From Ga0077527 sp964433345 (GTDB taxonomy: Bacteria; Pseudomonadota; Gammaproteobacteria; Burkholderiales; SG8-41): a stretch of DNA of 64,000 nt. Location of the stretch: assembly GCA_964433345.1 (NCBI GenBank), contig CAYSQJ010000001.1, positions 626,328 through 690,327 on the forward strand, read 5' to 3'. Positions 9,515 through 16,800 of this stretch are shown piece after piece; position 1 is the first letter of the stretch, and each line of letters starts with the position of its first letter. The notes under the pieces were generated by a model, which did not search any database, was not told the DNA's origin, and saw nothing but the letters and a program-made list of their open reading frames with translations. Both the position numbers and the translations under genes were made by a program.

Positions 9515-9543
9515 TTGCGGCCCTCGTGAAAAGCACATATATT
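9515..9543 (+). promoter_or_regulatory. Predicted sigma70 promoter of the tusA-hdr operon
   Basis: There is a -35 TTGCGG (9515-9520), a 17-nt spacer and a -10 TATATT (9538-9543), 41 bp upstream of the tusA ATG. The surrounding sequence is much richer in A+T than the flanking genes. A Shine-Dalgarno GGGGCGAG at 9571-9578 follows. Confidence 0.6.
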
Positions 9544-9564
9544 AGTTTTCAATGTTACACTAAT
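9541..9564. promoter_or_regulatory. Candidate operator (inverted repeat) overlapping the tusA promoter
   Basis: ATTAGT (9541-9546) and ACTAAT (9559-9564) form a perfect 6-bp inverted repeat separated by 12 nt. It overlaps the last bases of the -10 box and the expected transcription start. The size and position fit a dimeric repressor. ArsR-type repressors control sHdr operons in other bacteria (established knowledge), but no such gene is in the window, so the regulator's identity is inference. Confidence 0.45.
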
Positions 9565-9584
9565 TTACATGGGGCGAGACCAAC

Positions 9585-9812
9585 ATGCAGTTTGACAAGG
9601 AACTCGATGCGCGCGGGCTGAACTGCCCGCTGCCGATCCTGCGCACGAAAAAGGCGCTGACCGACATGACCAGCGGGCAGGTGCTCAAAATCATCGCCAC
9701 CGACCCCGGCGCGGTGAAGGATTTCCAGGCTTTTGCCAAGCAGACCGGCAACGAACTGCTGTCCTCGGACTCCGCGAACAAGGAGTTCACCTTTTTCATG
9801 AAAAAGAAGTAA
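9585..9812 (+). CDS. tusA: TusA-family sulfur carrier protein
   Basis: The 75-aa SirA/TusA/YeeD-fold protein has the diagnostic Cys-Pro-x-Pro motif in DARGLNCPLPILRTKKAL (Cys14). Its thiol carries sulfane sulfur as a persulfide. The C-terminal half shows the usual GQVLKIIATDPGAVKDF strand-helix region. As first gene of the sHdr operon it is expected to deliver sulfur, with the DsrE-like partner, to the sHdr/LbpA machinery rather than to tRNA thiolation. The ATG follows GGGGCGAG by 6 nt, and the gene is 24 bp from hdrC1. Confidence 0.95.
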   Translation: MQFDKELDARGLNCPLPILRTKKALTDMTSGQVLKIIATDPGAVKDFQAFAKQTGNELLSSDSANKEFTFFMKKK

Positions 9813-9836
9813 GCCGGACCGGGATCCCGTTCAGCC

Positions 9837-10523
9837 ATGGCGACCTACGCGGAAATGCGCGAAGTCTTCGAGGATATCAAGGCCGATATCCGCTATGACC
9901 ATGAGCTGAACGGCTGCCTGAACTGCGGCATCTGCACCGCGACCTGCCCCTCGGCGCATTTCTACGACTACAGCCCGCGGGAAATCGTCCAGCTGCTGTG
10001 GACCGAGAACGTCGAGCAGATCTACGACGCGATGCAGGAAAAAATCTGGGCCTGCGCGCAGTGCATGACCTGCGCCGCGCGCTGCCCCTTCAAGAATTCC
10101 CCCGGCGGGCTGGTCGCGATCATGCGCGAAGTGGCGATCAAGCACGGCTTCCAGTCGGCGAAGGACGTGCTGCGGCCCTTCGGCCGCGTGATGCTGAAAC
10201 TGATCACCACCGGCAACCAGCTGTCGCCGGACATGATCCAGCCGGACCATTTTCCCGACTGGGGCCCCAACATCCAGAAGGTCGAGGGCAACCTGAAGAC
10301 GCTGCGCAAGGCAATCCCGGTGCGCACGCTGCAGACCACCGACACCGCCTGGGAGGTGTCGCTGAAGACTTCGGTCGAGATGTACACCATCTGGGAGATG
10401 ACCGGCGTGCTGGAGTCGCTGGAAACGATGGACGAGAACCTGTTCGACGTGATCCAGGATTTCATAGACGAAAAGCGCGAAGAGTATGAGGAATTGATGG
10501 AGGATGCGTCGTCACAGGACTAG
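9837..10523 (+). CDS. hdrC1: sHdrC1: Fe-S electron-transfer subunit of the sulfur-oxidising heterodisulfide reductase-like complex
   Basis: The 228-aa cytoplasmic subunit resembles HdrC. Two complete [4Fe-4S] ferredoxin motifs are visible, C27-x2-C30-x2-C33-x3-C37-P (CLNCGICTATCP) and C73-x2-C76-x2-C79-x3-C83-P (CAQCMTCAARCP). A long helical C-terminal region specific to the sHdr type follows. It should relay electrons between the HdrA flavin and the HdrB active site during oxidation of protein-bound sulfane sulfur. It is followed by an unusual 219-bp gap that contains a second, diverged copy of the last 25 codons of this gene. Confidence 0.92.
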   Translation: MATYAEMREVFEDIKADIRYDHELNGCLNCGICTATCPSAHFYDYSPREIVQLLWTENVEQIYDAMQEKIWACAQCMTCAARCPFKNSPGGLVAIMREVAIKHGFQSAKDVLRPFGRVMLKLITTGNQLSPDMIQPDHFPDWGPNIQKVEGNLKTLRKAIPVRTLQTTDTAWEVSLKTSVEMYTIWEMTGVLESLETMDENLFDVIQDFIDEKREEYEELMEDASSQD

Positions 10524-10543
10524 TCGAACGGGTTCGGGGGGAG

Positions 10544-10581
10544 GCTCACTTCGCGAAGCGAAGTGAAGCTGCGTCAGCAGC
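10544..10581. repeat. Tandem palindromes in the hdrC1-hdrB1 spacer
   Basis: Two adjacent hairpins are visible. TCACTTCG (10546-10553) pairs with CGAAGTGA (10559-10566) around a 5-nt loop. GCTGC (10568-10572) pairs with GCAGC (10577-10581) around GTCA. They lie between the hdrC1 stop and the duplicated hdrC1 tail. They may stabilise mRNA ends or be a remnant of a REP-like element. No U-run follows, so this is not a classical terminator. Confidence 0.6.
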
Positions 10582-10602
10582 GGGCCGACACCACAACCCC
10601 GA

Positions 10603-10683
10603 GACGTGATTCAGGATTTCATAGACGAAAAGCGCGAGGAATACGAGGAAATGCTGGAAGACGCGTCCGACAAGGATTAGTCG
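10603..10683 (+). pseudogene. Diverged duplicate of the hdrC1 3' end
   Basis: These 81 nt align without gaps to 10446-10526, the last 25 codons, stop and 3 further bases of hdrC1. By hand count there are about 14 mismatches. Translated in the same frame it reads VIQDFIDEKREEYEEMLEDASDKD and stop, close to the true end of HdrC1. Most upstream differences are third-position and silent; the few amino-acid changes cluster in the last nine codons. It has no start of its own and is not expected to be translated. Confidence 0.85.
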
Positions 10684-10742
10684 GAGCGGCACAATGACCA
10701 GGCGGGTGCAACCCGCCGCACGCGGTACCCGAGGAGGCAGGC

Positions 10743-12083
10743 ATGAATTCGGAACAACATCCCAGCGACGGCAGCGGCATCGCCGGGCACGGCGCCTTTT
10801 TCCAGCCGACCAACCTGTCGCCGGAGGACGCGGCGAAGGCGACGGCTTGGGTGGAGAAGCGTGTCGACCGCCGCACGCTCGACCTTTCCGAGCGCATGGA
10901 CGACGTGCGCGACCACATGTGGCAGCTGGAAAAGGAGGGCGAGATCATCGTCCACCGCATCAGCGATGCCCACCGGCCGGTCGACGTGAAGACGCTGTTC
11001 GGCTGGAACAAGAAGATCCCGACGGCGCAGCTGTGGCACCACAAGTCCTGCGGCCAGTGCGGCAACATTCCGGGTTATCCGACGGCGCTGCTGTGGACCA
11101 TGAACAAACTGGGCATGGTGCCGGGCAGGGATTATCTCGACGAAACCGACCAGACCTCCTGCACCGCCTGGAATTACCACGGTTCTGGCATCGGCAACCT
11201 GGAGTCGCTGGCCGCGGTGTTCCTGCGCAATTTCCACCAGGCCTATGTGTCGGGCAAGAACCATGGCCACGACACCGGCCATTTCTATCCGCTGGTCCAC
11301 TGCGGCACCTCTTACGGCAACTACAAGGAGGTGCGCAAGTACCTGATCGAGTCGCCGCAGCTGCGCGAGAAGGTCAAGAAGATCCTCGGCAAGCTCGGGC
11401 GCCTGGTCGACGGCAAGCTGGTGATTCCCGAGGAGATCGTGCACTACTCGGAATGGGTGCACGTGATGCGCAATCGCATCGCCTCCGAGTTGCAGACCAT
11501 CGACGTGTCGAAGGTGCGGGTCACCGTGCACACCGCCTGCCATTACTACAAGATGGTGCACGAGGATGCGATCTACGATCCCTCGGTGCTCGGTGGCAAC
11601 CGCACCGCGGTCGGCACCTCGGTGGCCGAGGCGCTAGGCGCGCAGGTGATCGACTACTCGACCTGGTATGACTGCTGCGGCTTCGGCTTCCGCCACATCA
11701 TCTCGGAGCGCGAGTTCACCCGCTCCTTCACCATCGACCGCAAGATCAAGGTGGCGCGCGAGGAGGCGAATGCCGACGTGATGCTGGGTATAGACACCGG
11801 CTGCATCACCACCATGGACAAGAACCAGTGGATCGGCAAGGCCCACGACCAGAACTACTCGGTGCCGATCATGGCCGACATCCAGTTCGCGGCGCTCGCC
11901 TGCGGCGCCGATCCCTTCAAGATCGTGCAGCTGCAGTGGCATGCCAGCCCCTGCGAGGAAGTGGTCGAGAAGATGGGCATTTCCTGGGATGAATCCAAGC
12001 GCAATTTCGAGGCCTACCTCAAGGAAGTCGAGGCCGGGCGCATCGAATACCTCTACAACCCCGAACTGGCCATCAGCCGCTGA
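10743..12083 (+). CDS. hdrB1: sHdrB1: CCG-domain subunit of the sulfur-oxidising Hdr-like complex
   Basis: The 446-aa protein is related to the disulfide-reducing HdrB subunit, longer than sHdrB2 and more diverged. The C-terminal CCG domain has C266 (HTACHYY), the pair C311-C312 in DCCGFGF and C354 (DTGCITT). The last cysteine of a full CX2C is missing. An N-terminal half has C103, C106, C140 and C187. The cluster type may therefore differ from the canonical noncubane [4Fe-4S]. It acts in the cytoplasmic sHdr complex. The ATG is preceded by a strong AGGAGG (10731-10741 region). hdrA follows 6 bp later. Confidence 0.92.
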   Translation: MNSEQHPSDGSGIAGHGAFFQPTNLSPEDAAKATAWVEKRVDRRTLDLSERMDDVRDHMWQLEKEGEIIVHRISDAHRPVDVKTLFGWNKKIPTAQLWHHKSCGQCGNIPGYPTALLWTMNKLGMVPGRDYLDETDQTSCTAWNYHGSGIGNLESLAAVFLRNFHQAYVSGKNHGHDTGHFYPLVHCGTSYGNYKEVRKYLIESPQLREKVKKILGKLGRLVDGKLVIPEEIVHYSEWVHVMRNRIASELQTIDVSKVRVTVHTACHYYKMVHEDAIYDPSVLGGNRTAVGTSVAEALGAQVIDYSTWYDCCGFGFRHIISEREFTRSFTIDRKIKVAREEANADVMLGIDTGCITTMDKNQWIGKAHDQNYSVPIMADIQFAALACGADPFKIVQLQWHASPCEEVVEKMGISWDESKRNFEAYLKEVEAGRIEYLYNPELAISR

Positions 12084-12089
12084 GACATC

Positions 12090-13139
12090 ATGAATGACAC
12101 CCTGTTGATCGTAGGCGCCGGACCGACCGGCCTTTCCGCTGCCGCTGCCGCCGCGTCGGTGGGCAAACGCGTGGTGCTGGTGGAGAAGGAGAACAAGCTC
12201 GGCGGCGCGCCCATTCTTTCCGGTTACGCCAAGCTGGTGCCCTCGGGCGAATGGGCGAAGGACGCCATCGGCCGCATGATCAAGCGCGTCGAGGACGATT
12301 CCCGCATCACCATTCACAAGGGCGTGAAAGTTGCGAAACTCGACGGTGATTTCGGCAACTTCACCGCGACGCTGTCGAACGGCCAGTCCGTCCAGGCCGG
12401 AGCGGTGGTCCTCGGCACCGGCTTCACACATTTCGACGCCATCAACAAGCCGGAGTGGGGCTTCGGCACCTACGAGGACGTAGTGACCACGACCCAGGTC
12501 GAGCAGATGGTCACGGCCGGCAAGATTGCCTGTCCCTCGGATGGGCGGGTGCCGGAGCGGGTGTGCATCCTGCTGTGCGTCGGCTCGCGCGACCGCCAGA
12601 TCGGGCGTGAGTGGTGCTCGAAAATCTGCTGCACCGTGTCGACCAACCTGGCGATGGAGATCAAGGAGCTGTCGCCGAAGACGGACGTCTACATTTATTA
12701 CATGGACATCCGCACCTTCGGACTCTACGAGGACAAGTTCTACTGGCGCTCGCAGGAGGAGTTCCGCACCAAGTTCGTCAAGGCGCGCATCGCCGAAGTG
12801 ACGAAGGCGCCGGACGGCCGCCTGCTGGTCAAGGGCGAGGACACGCTGGTCAAGCGCCCGATCGTGATTCCCTTCGACCTCGTGGTGCACGCGATCGGCA
12901 TGGATCCCAACCTCGACAACCCGGAGATCGCCAAGGTTTTCGGCGTCGAGATGGAACACCACGGTTTCCTGCAGCGCGGCGAGCATTACACCGCGACTTT
13001 CTCGACCTCGCGTCGAGGTGTCTATGCCGGCGGTTCCGCGCTGGGCCCCGAGGACATCGATACCTGCATCGCCCACGGCCTGGGCATGGCGGTGCGCGCG
13101 GTGGGCGACCTTGCCGCCGCGGCGCAGAAGGCCGCCTGA
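12090..13139 (+). CDS. hdrA: sHdrA: FAD- and Fe-S-containing subunit of the sulfur-oxidising Hdr-like complex
   Basis: The 349-aa flavoprotein opens with a Rossmann FAD-binding loop (LIVGAGPTGLSAA, residues 6-18) and has a second dinucleotide-binding region near VVLGTGFTHF. A cysteine cluster (C148, C159, C163, C176, C180, C181; for example CVGSRDRQIGREWC and KICC) probably holds a [4Fe-4S] centre. It lacks the extra ferredoxin domains of methanogen HdrA, as usual in sulfur oxidisers. It is probably where electrons from sulfur oxidation are passed on to NAD+ (family knowledge). It sits 6 bp after hdrB1 and 10 bp before the next gene. Confidence 0.93.
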   Translation: MNDTLLIVGAGPTGLSAAAAAASVGKRVVLVEKENKLGGAPILSGYAKLVPSGEWAKDAIGRMIKRVEDDSRITIHKGVKVAKLDGDFGNFTATLSNGQSVQAGAVVLGTGFTHFDAINKPEWGFGTYEDVVTTTQVEQMVTAGKIACPSDGRVPERVCILLCVGSRDRQIGREWCSKICCTVSTNLAMEIKELSPKTDVYIYYMDIRTFGLYEDKFYWRSQEEFRTKFVKARIAEVTKAPDGRLLVKGEDTLVKRPIVIPFDLVVHAIGMDPNLDNPEIAKVFGVEMEHHGFLQRGEHYTATFSTSRRGVYAGGSALGPEDIDTCIAHGLGMAVRAVGDLAAAAQKAA

Positions 13140-13149
13140 CGTTTTGCCG

Positions 13150-14034
13150 ATGGCCTGGTTCAGGAAAGCCGCAAAGGTCGCGCCTCCCGCGGCCGCCGCC
13201 GGCGTGGCCCCGGCGCCCTTGCCGCTACCGCTGGACGAGGCGGCGTTCCGGCGCCATTTCGACGCCCTGCTGGCCACGGCCGATAAGGACGGCGGCATCG
13301 AAAGCTATCTCGCGGCGCTGTCGGCCAAGGTGGATGCATTTTCCGGATTGCGCGAACGCGTTCGCGCCGCACCGCCGGCGCTGGAGCAGCTGGAGCCGGT
13401 GCTGGCGCTGGTGTTCACCGCACGCCGCCACCTGCATCCGGCGCTGGAAGCCCTCGGCCCCGAAGGCGGCCAGCTGGTGCACGATCTTTGGTTCGCTGTG
13501 ATGCCGCCGGAACGGCGCTTGCAGCAGTTCGTCGACGCGATGCCGGGCGCGGGCAGCACCGACCGTGCCGGCATCAAGGCAGCGGCCAAGCTGCGCCGTG
13601 CAGCCTGGGATTTTGCCGCCGAGCTGCTGCATTACGGCGACCCCCTGCGTTATCCATTGATGGCGCGCTGGGTCTGGGATCAGGCCACGCAGAGCGGAGC
13701 CCTGCGCGAACTGGTCCGCGGTGCTGACAGCATCCGCGAACTGCCCTTCGGCAAGGAGCCCGGCCTGTTCGAGGGCGCGCGCTGCTGGCTGGCCGAACAG
13801 CTGGCGGCCCAGGGCATTTACCGCGACGAGGAGCTGTGGGTGGACCTGGTGCAGGCGCAGGCCTACCTCGGCTATTTCCGTTCCATGACCGAGGGCAGCC
13901 TCGGCGCCGATTTCGGCCGCGGCGTGCCGCCGCAGGAGCAGCTGAAGCGCCTGCTCGGCATCGATGCCGCACCCGGCGAACGCAGCGACCGCATCAAGAG
14001 GCGGCAGGCCGCCACCCACGCAGAGGTTCACTGA
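13150..14034 (+). CDS. Conserved hypothetical protein of sHdr operons ('hyp')
   Basis: The 294-aa protein is encoded exactly where sHdr operons carry a gene of unknown function between hdrA and hdrC2. It has an Ala/Pro-rich N-terminus (residues 6-27) and then looks almost entirely alpha-helical and cytoplasmic: long amphipathic helices, no cysteine cluster, no membrane segment. The start at 13150 is chosen because it follows the hdrA stop, while the longer in-frame ORF would overlap hdrA by 120 nt. Position suggests an assembly or structural partner of the complex. No catalytic motif is visible. Confidence 0.85.
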   Translation: MAWFRKAAKVAPPAAAAGVAPAPLPLPLDEAAFRRHFDALLATADKDGGIESYLAALSAKVDAFSGLRERVRAAPPALEQLEPVLALVFTARRHLHPALEALGPEGGQLVHDLWFAVMPPERRLQQFVDAMPGAGSTDRAGIKAAAKLRRAAWDFAAELLHYGDPLRYPLMARWVWDQATQSGALRELVRGADSIRELPFGKEPGLFEGARCWLAEQLAAQGIYRDEELWVDLVQAQAYLGYFRSMTEGSLGADFGRGVPPQEQLKRLLGIDAAPGERSDRIKRRQAATHAEVH

Positions 14035-14041
14035 CACCGCC

Positions 14042-14821
14042 ATGGCGATACACGAAAAATCCCTCGTTTCCCCCGGCGACCTGATGACCACCGACAAGCT
14101 GGTGGTCGACGGCGTCGATGTGTCGGGGCACTGGAACACGATGATCAAGCCGCGGTACATCAGCGACTACGACCCCGACTTCTACAAGACCATCGAATCC
14201 TATCCCGGCGGCGAAAACGTCAGCCGCTGCTGGCAGTGCGGCTCCTGCACCAATTCCTGCACCATGTACGCGGTCAACACCGACTTCAATCCGCGCTACT
14301 GGATCTACCTGACCAACCTCGGTCTGAAGGACGAGATCCTCAAGGACAAGGACATCATCTGGCAGTGCGTGTCGTGCAACAAGTGCACCAACATCTGTCC
14401 GAAGGACGTCAAGCCCGAGGGCGTGATGAAGGCATTGCAGCACTGGATGGAGGACGAGGGCCATGTGAAGCCTTCGCCCTCGACCCAGTTCGACGAGGAG
14501 TTCACCCGGCAGTGCATCGAGCGCGGCCGCATCGAGGACACCGAGGTCATCCAGAACTTTTTCCGCAAGACCGGCCAGGACATCGTGCAACTGGTGAGGA
14601 CTGGCTGGCTGGGCATCATGGTTGCGCGCATGAACAAGTGGCCGTTGCTGCAGCAGGGGCGCATCGGCGCATTCCTTGCCCGGGTGCCCGTGCTGGGGCC
14701 GCTGAAAATGGGCCTGGCGATGGTGTTCAAGCCGCGCACGAAATCCTGGGGACGCACCGGCGAAGTGCTGCGCGCCTATGTCGAGGAACAGAAAACCAGA
14801 ATGGGGACGCACCGCAGATGA
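14042..14821 (+). CDS. hdrC2: sHdrC2: second Fe-S electron-transfer subunit
   Basis: The 259-aa HdrC-like protein has two cysteine motifs: C63-x2-C66-x2-C69-x3-C73 (CWQCGSCTNSC, without the usual Pro after the last Cys) and C109-x2-C112-x2-C115-x3-C119-P (CVSCNKCTNICP). The C-terminal region is basic and hydrophobic (GIMVARMNKWPLLQQGRIG) and could contact its HdrB2 partner or the membrane surface. The start at 14042 (CCGCCATGG) was preferred to an upstream one inside the previous gene. The stop overlaps the hdrB2 start (ATGA), implying translational coupling. Confidence 0.92.
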   Translation: MAIHEKSLVSPGDLMTTDKLVVDGVDVSGHWNTMIKPRYISDYDPDFYKTIESYPGGENVSRCWQCGSCTNSCTMYAVNTDFNPRYWIYLTNLGLKDEILKDKDIIWQCVSCNKCTNICPKDVKPEGVMKALQHWMEDEGHVKPSPSTQFDEEFTRQCIERGRIEDTEVIQNFFRKTGQDIVQLVRTGWLGIMVARMNKWPLLQQGRIGAFLARVPVLGPLKMGLAMVFKPRTKSWGRTGEVLRAYVEEQKTRMGTHRR

Positions 14822-15729
14822 GCAAAGTGGCCTATTACCCGGGATGCGCGCTTGAAGGATCGGGCGGACCGTACGACCGTTCGACCCGCGCGCTGGTCGA
14901 TGCACTCGACCTCGAAATGGAAACCCTGAAGGACTGGAACTGCTGCGGCGCGATGGAGGTGAAGAACATCCATCCGATGCTGCAGACCTATATGTCGGCG
15001 CGCAACATGGCGATCGCCGCGGAGCAGATGGGCCTGGATACCGTGATGGCGCCCTGCAACGGCTGTTATCACAACCTGAAGAAGGCGGAGTACGAGTGTT
15101 CGACCTCGCCGGAGACGCTGCAGACCGTGCAGGACCTCGCCAAGAAGGCAGATGATCCGGTCTACGATGGCAAGGTGCGCACGCTGCACCTGCTCGAATG
15201 GCTGATGGAGGAACTCGGCCCCGAGGGCATCAAGGAAAGAATCCGCAAGAACCTCAACGGGCTCAAGATCGCCAATTACTACGGCTGCATGTACACCCGG
15301 CCGCGGCAGATTTTCCCGGAGAAGGATCAGGGGCCCGGTTCGGAGTCGACGCACAAGCCGCATTTCATGGATGACCTGCTCCAGGCTGCCGGTGCCGAAA
15401 ACGTAGATTATCCTTTAAAAACAGCATGTTGCGGTGGTGCCCATACGCTGTCGGATTCCGACACCTCGACCCAGCTGGTGCTGAACCTGCTGCAGGCGGC
15501 GGAAGAGTCCGGCGCCGAGGTGATCGCCACCGAATGCCCGACCTGCCATTCGGGACTTGAAATGCACCAGGTGCGCGCGGAGACGCGTTTCGGCATCAAG
15601 ACCAAGGTCAAGATCGTCTATTTCACCCAGCTGCTCGGGCTGGCGCTGGGATTGTCGCCGAGAAAACTGGCGATACACGAAAATGTCAGCGACTCGCTCG
15701 ACCTGCTGCATGAGAAAGGGGTGATCTGA
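14818..15729 (+). CDS. hdrB2: sHdrB2: active-site CCG-domain subunit
   Basis: The 303-aa HdrB-type protein has both cysteine-rich CCG domains intact: C10, C42-C43-G, C80-x2-C83, and C157, C204-C205-G, C240-x2-C243 (CPTC). This is the full ligand set for two noncubane [4Fe-4S] clusters as in HdrB. It is probably the catalytic subunit handling the sulfur-substituted dithiol of LbpA-bound lipoate. The ATG overlaps the hdrC2 stop. The last 16 codons are repeated downstream at 15832-15881, so the 184 bp before lbpA1 is a disturbed intergenic region. Confidence 0.93.
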   Translation: MSKVAYYPGCALEGSGGPYDRSTRALVDALDLEMETLKDWNCCGAMEVKNIHPMLQTYMSARNMAIAAEQMGLDTVMAPCNGCYHNLKKAEYECSTSPETLQTVQDLAKKADDPVYDGKVRTLHLLEWLMEELGPEGIKERIRKNLNGLKIANYYGCMYTRPRQIFPEKDQGPGSESTHKPHFMDDLLQAAGAENVDYPLKTACCGGAHTLSDSDTSTQLVLNLLQAAEESGAEVIATECPTCHSGLEMHQVRAETRFGIKTKVKIVYFTQLLGLALGLSPRKLAIHENVSDSLDLLHEKGVI

Positions 15730-15775
15730 TGACGCTCATGTTCGGGGTGGAGCGGGTTGCGTCGCTGACATTCCG

Positions 15776-15794
15776 GCGCAGGCTAATCCTGCGC
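15776..15794. repeat. Palindrome in the hdrB2-lbpA1 spacer
   Basis: GCGCAGG (15776-15782) and CCTGCGC (15788-15794) form a perfect 7-bp stem around CTAAT. A second GC-rich partly self-complementary stretch follows to about 15824. It sits between the hdrB2 stop and the duplicated hdrB2 tail, which mirrors the arrangement after hdrC1. REP-like, with no U-run. Confidence 0.55.
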
Positions 15795-15831
15795 GGAGCG
15801 CAGGTTAAGCGCCGCAGGCGCGGCCGGAGCC

Positions 15832-15881
15832 AAAATGTCTCTGACTCGCTCGACCTGCTGCATGAGAAAGGCGTGATCTGA
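15832..15881 (+). pseudogene. Diverged duplicate of the hdrB2 3' end
   Basis: These 50 nt match 15680-15729 with four mismatches. Three of them convert one serine codon AGC into TCT, and one changes Gly GGG to GGC, so every difference is synonymous in the hdrB2 frame. It ends at the same stop codon (TGA). It is not an independent gene. Confidence 0.85.
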
Positions 15882-15913
15882 GCACGCAACAGCGCTGTGG
15901 TTAAACTGTCGGC

Positions 15914-16360
15914 ATGGACTGCAATGGCTGCGAATTCCGCCCCGAACTTTATTACGATGCCGAATACCAGATCTGGGTGCGGGTCGAGGAAGAAGGTCTG
16001 CTCGCCGTGGGCATGACCGACATCTCCCAGACCATTGCCGGCAAGATTCTCCATGTCCGGGTACGGCGGCCGGGCACGCTGCGGCCGGCCGGCAAACCGG
16101 TGGCGACCATCGAGAGCGGCAAATGGGCGGGACCGGTGCCGAACCTGTTCGACTGCAGCATCGCTGCTGCCAATACCGAAGTGCTGGAACATCCGGATCT
16201 GCTGAACCGGCGTCCGTACGAAGCCTGGATCGCGAAGGTCGCGCCGGCGCAATCGGTGGAGCAGGCGCTGTCGGTGCTGCTCACCGGGGAGGCCGCCCTC
16301 AACGGTTACCGCTCTCGTTGCGAGCGCGACGACATCCGCTGCAAGCGGCTGGACCCATGA
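15914..16360 (+). CDS. lbpA1: LbpA: lipoate-binding GcvH-like protein (first copy)
   Basis: The 148-aa protein resembles glycine cleavage H protein. The lipoyl-lysine is K70 in ATIESGKWAGP, inside the beta-hairpin typical of lipoyl domains. LbpA proteins of sHdr operons carry lipoate used as the sulfur-binding cofactor of the sHdr pathway instead of one-carbon metabolism. The N-terminus has two cysteines (MDCNGCEF). It is translationally coupled to the DsrE-like gene (ATGA overlap), which supports sulfur transfer between the two products. The 5' spacer contains the duplicated hdrB2 tail. Confidence 0.9.
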   Translation: MDCNGCEFRPELYYDAEYQIWVRVEEEGLLAVGMTDISQTIAGKILHVRVRRPGTLRPAGKPVATIESGKWAGPVPNLFDCSIAAANTEVLEHPDLLNRRPYEAWIAKVAPAQSVEQALSVLLTGEAALNGYRSRCERDDIRCKRLDP

Positions 16361-16755
16361 GCGAAGACCGGCACTACCTCGACCATGGCGAGAAATCGGT
16401 GGTCATCGTGATGACCAGCGGGCCGTCGCAGCGCAGCCGCTGCGCGACGCCCTTCTACATGGCGGCGATCATGGCCTCGATGGATGCCGATGTGAAGGTG
16501 TTCTTCACGATGGAGGGTGTGCGCCTGTGCCAGAAGGGCGTGCCGGAACAATTGACGGCGATGGACGGGGGCAAGACAATCATCGAATTCATGCGCGACG
16601 CCAAGGCGGCCGGAGCGAAGTTCTACCTCTGCCGTCCGGCGATGCCGGGATACGAGATCGAGGTGCCCGATGTCATTGCCGAAGTCGACGAGCTGTCGAG
16701 CGGCGGCGAACTGGCCGACCTGATCCTGAGCTCGGACAAGGCCTTGTTTTTCTGA
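16357..16755 (+). CDS. DsrE-family sulfurtransferase
   Basis: The 132-aa cytoplasmic protein has the DsrE/F-like alpha/beta fold: VVIVMTSGPSQRSRC at the N-terminus, then MASMDADVKVFFTMEGVRLCQKG and GAKFYLCRPAM. Cysteines in the RLCQKG and YLCRPA contexts are candidate persulfide carriers. Such proteins sit beside TusA in sHdr operons (often called DsrE3) and pass sulfur between TusA and the oxidation complex. The start overlaps the lbpA1 stop. A 45-bp AT-rich stretch separates it from lbpA2, which has its own strong AGAGGAGG. Confidence 0.88.
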   Translation: MSEDRHYLDHGEKSVVIVMTSGPSQRSRCATPFYMAAIMASMDADVKVFFTMEGVRLCQKGVPEQLTAMDGGKTIIEFMRDAKAAGAKFYLCRPAMPGYEIEVPDVIAEVDELSSGGELADLILSSDKALFF

Positions 16756-16800
16756 TGTTTATTATTTATTTGAACAAGCTGGCAAGAGGAGGATGACCCG

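Noticed and set aside
10603..10683. A separate small gene in the hdrC1-hdrB1 spacer
   Set aside because: The frame has no start and is a copy of the hdrC1 tail, so it is a duplicate remnant rather than a gene.
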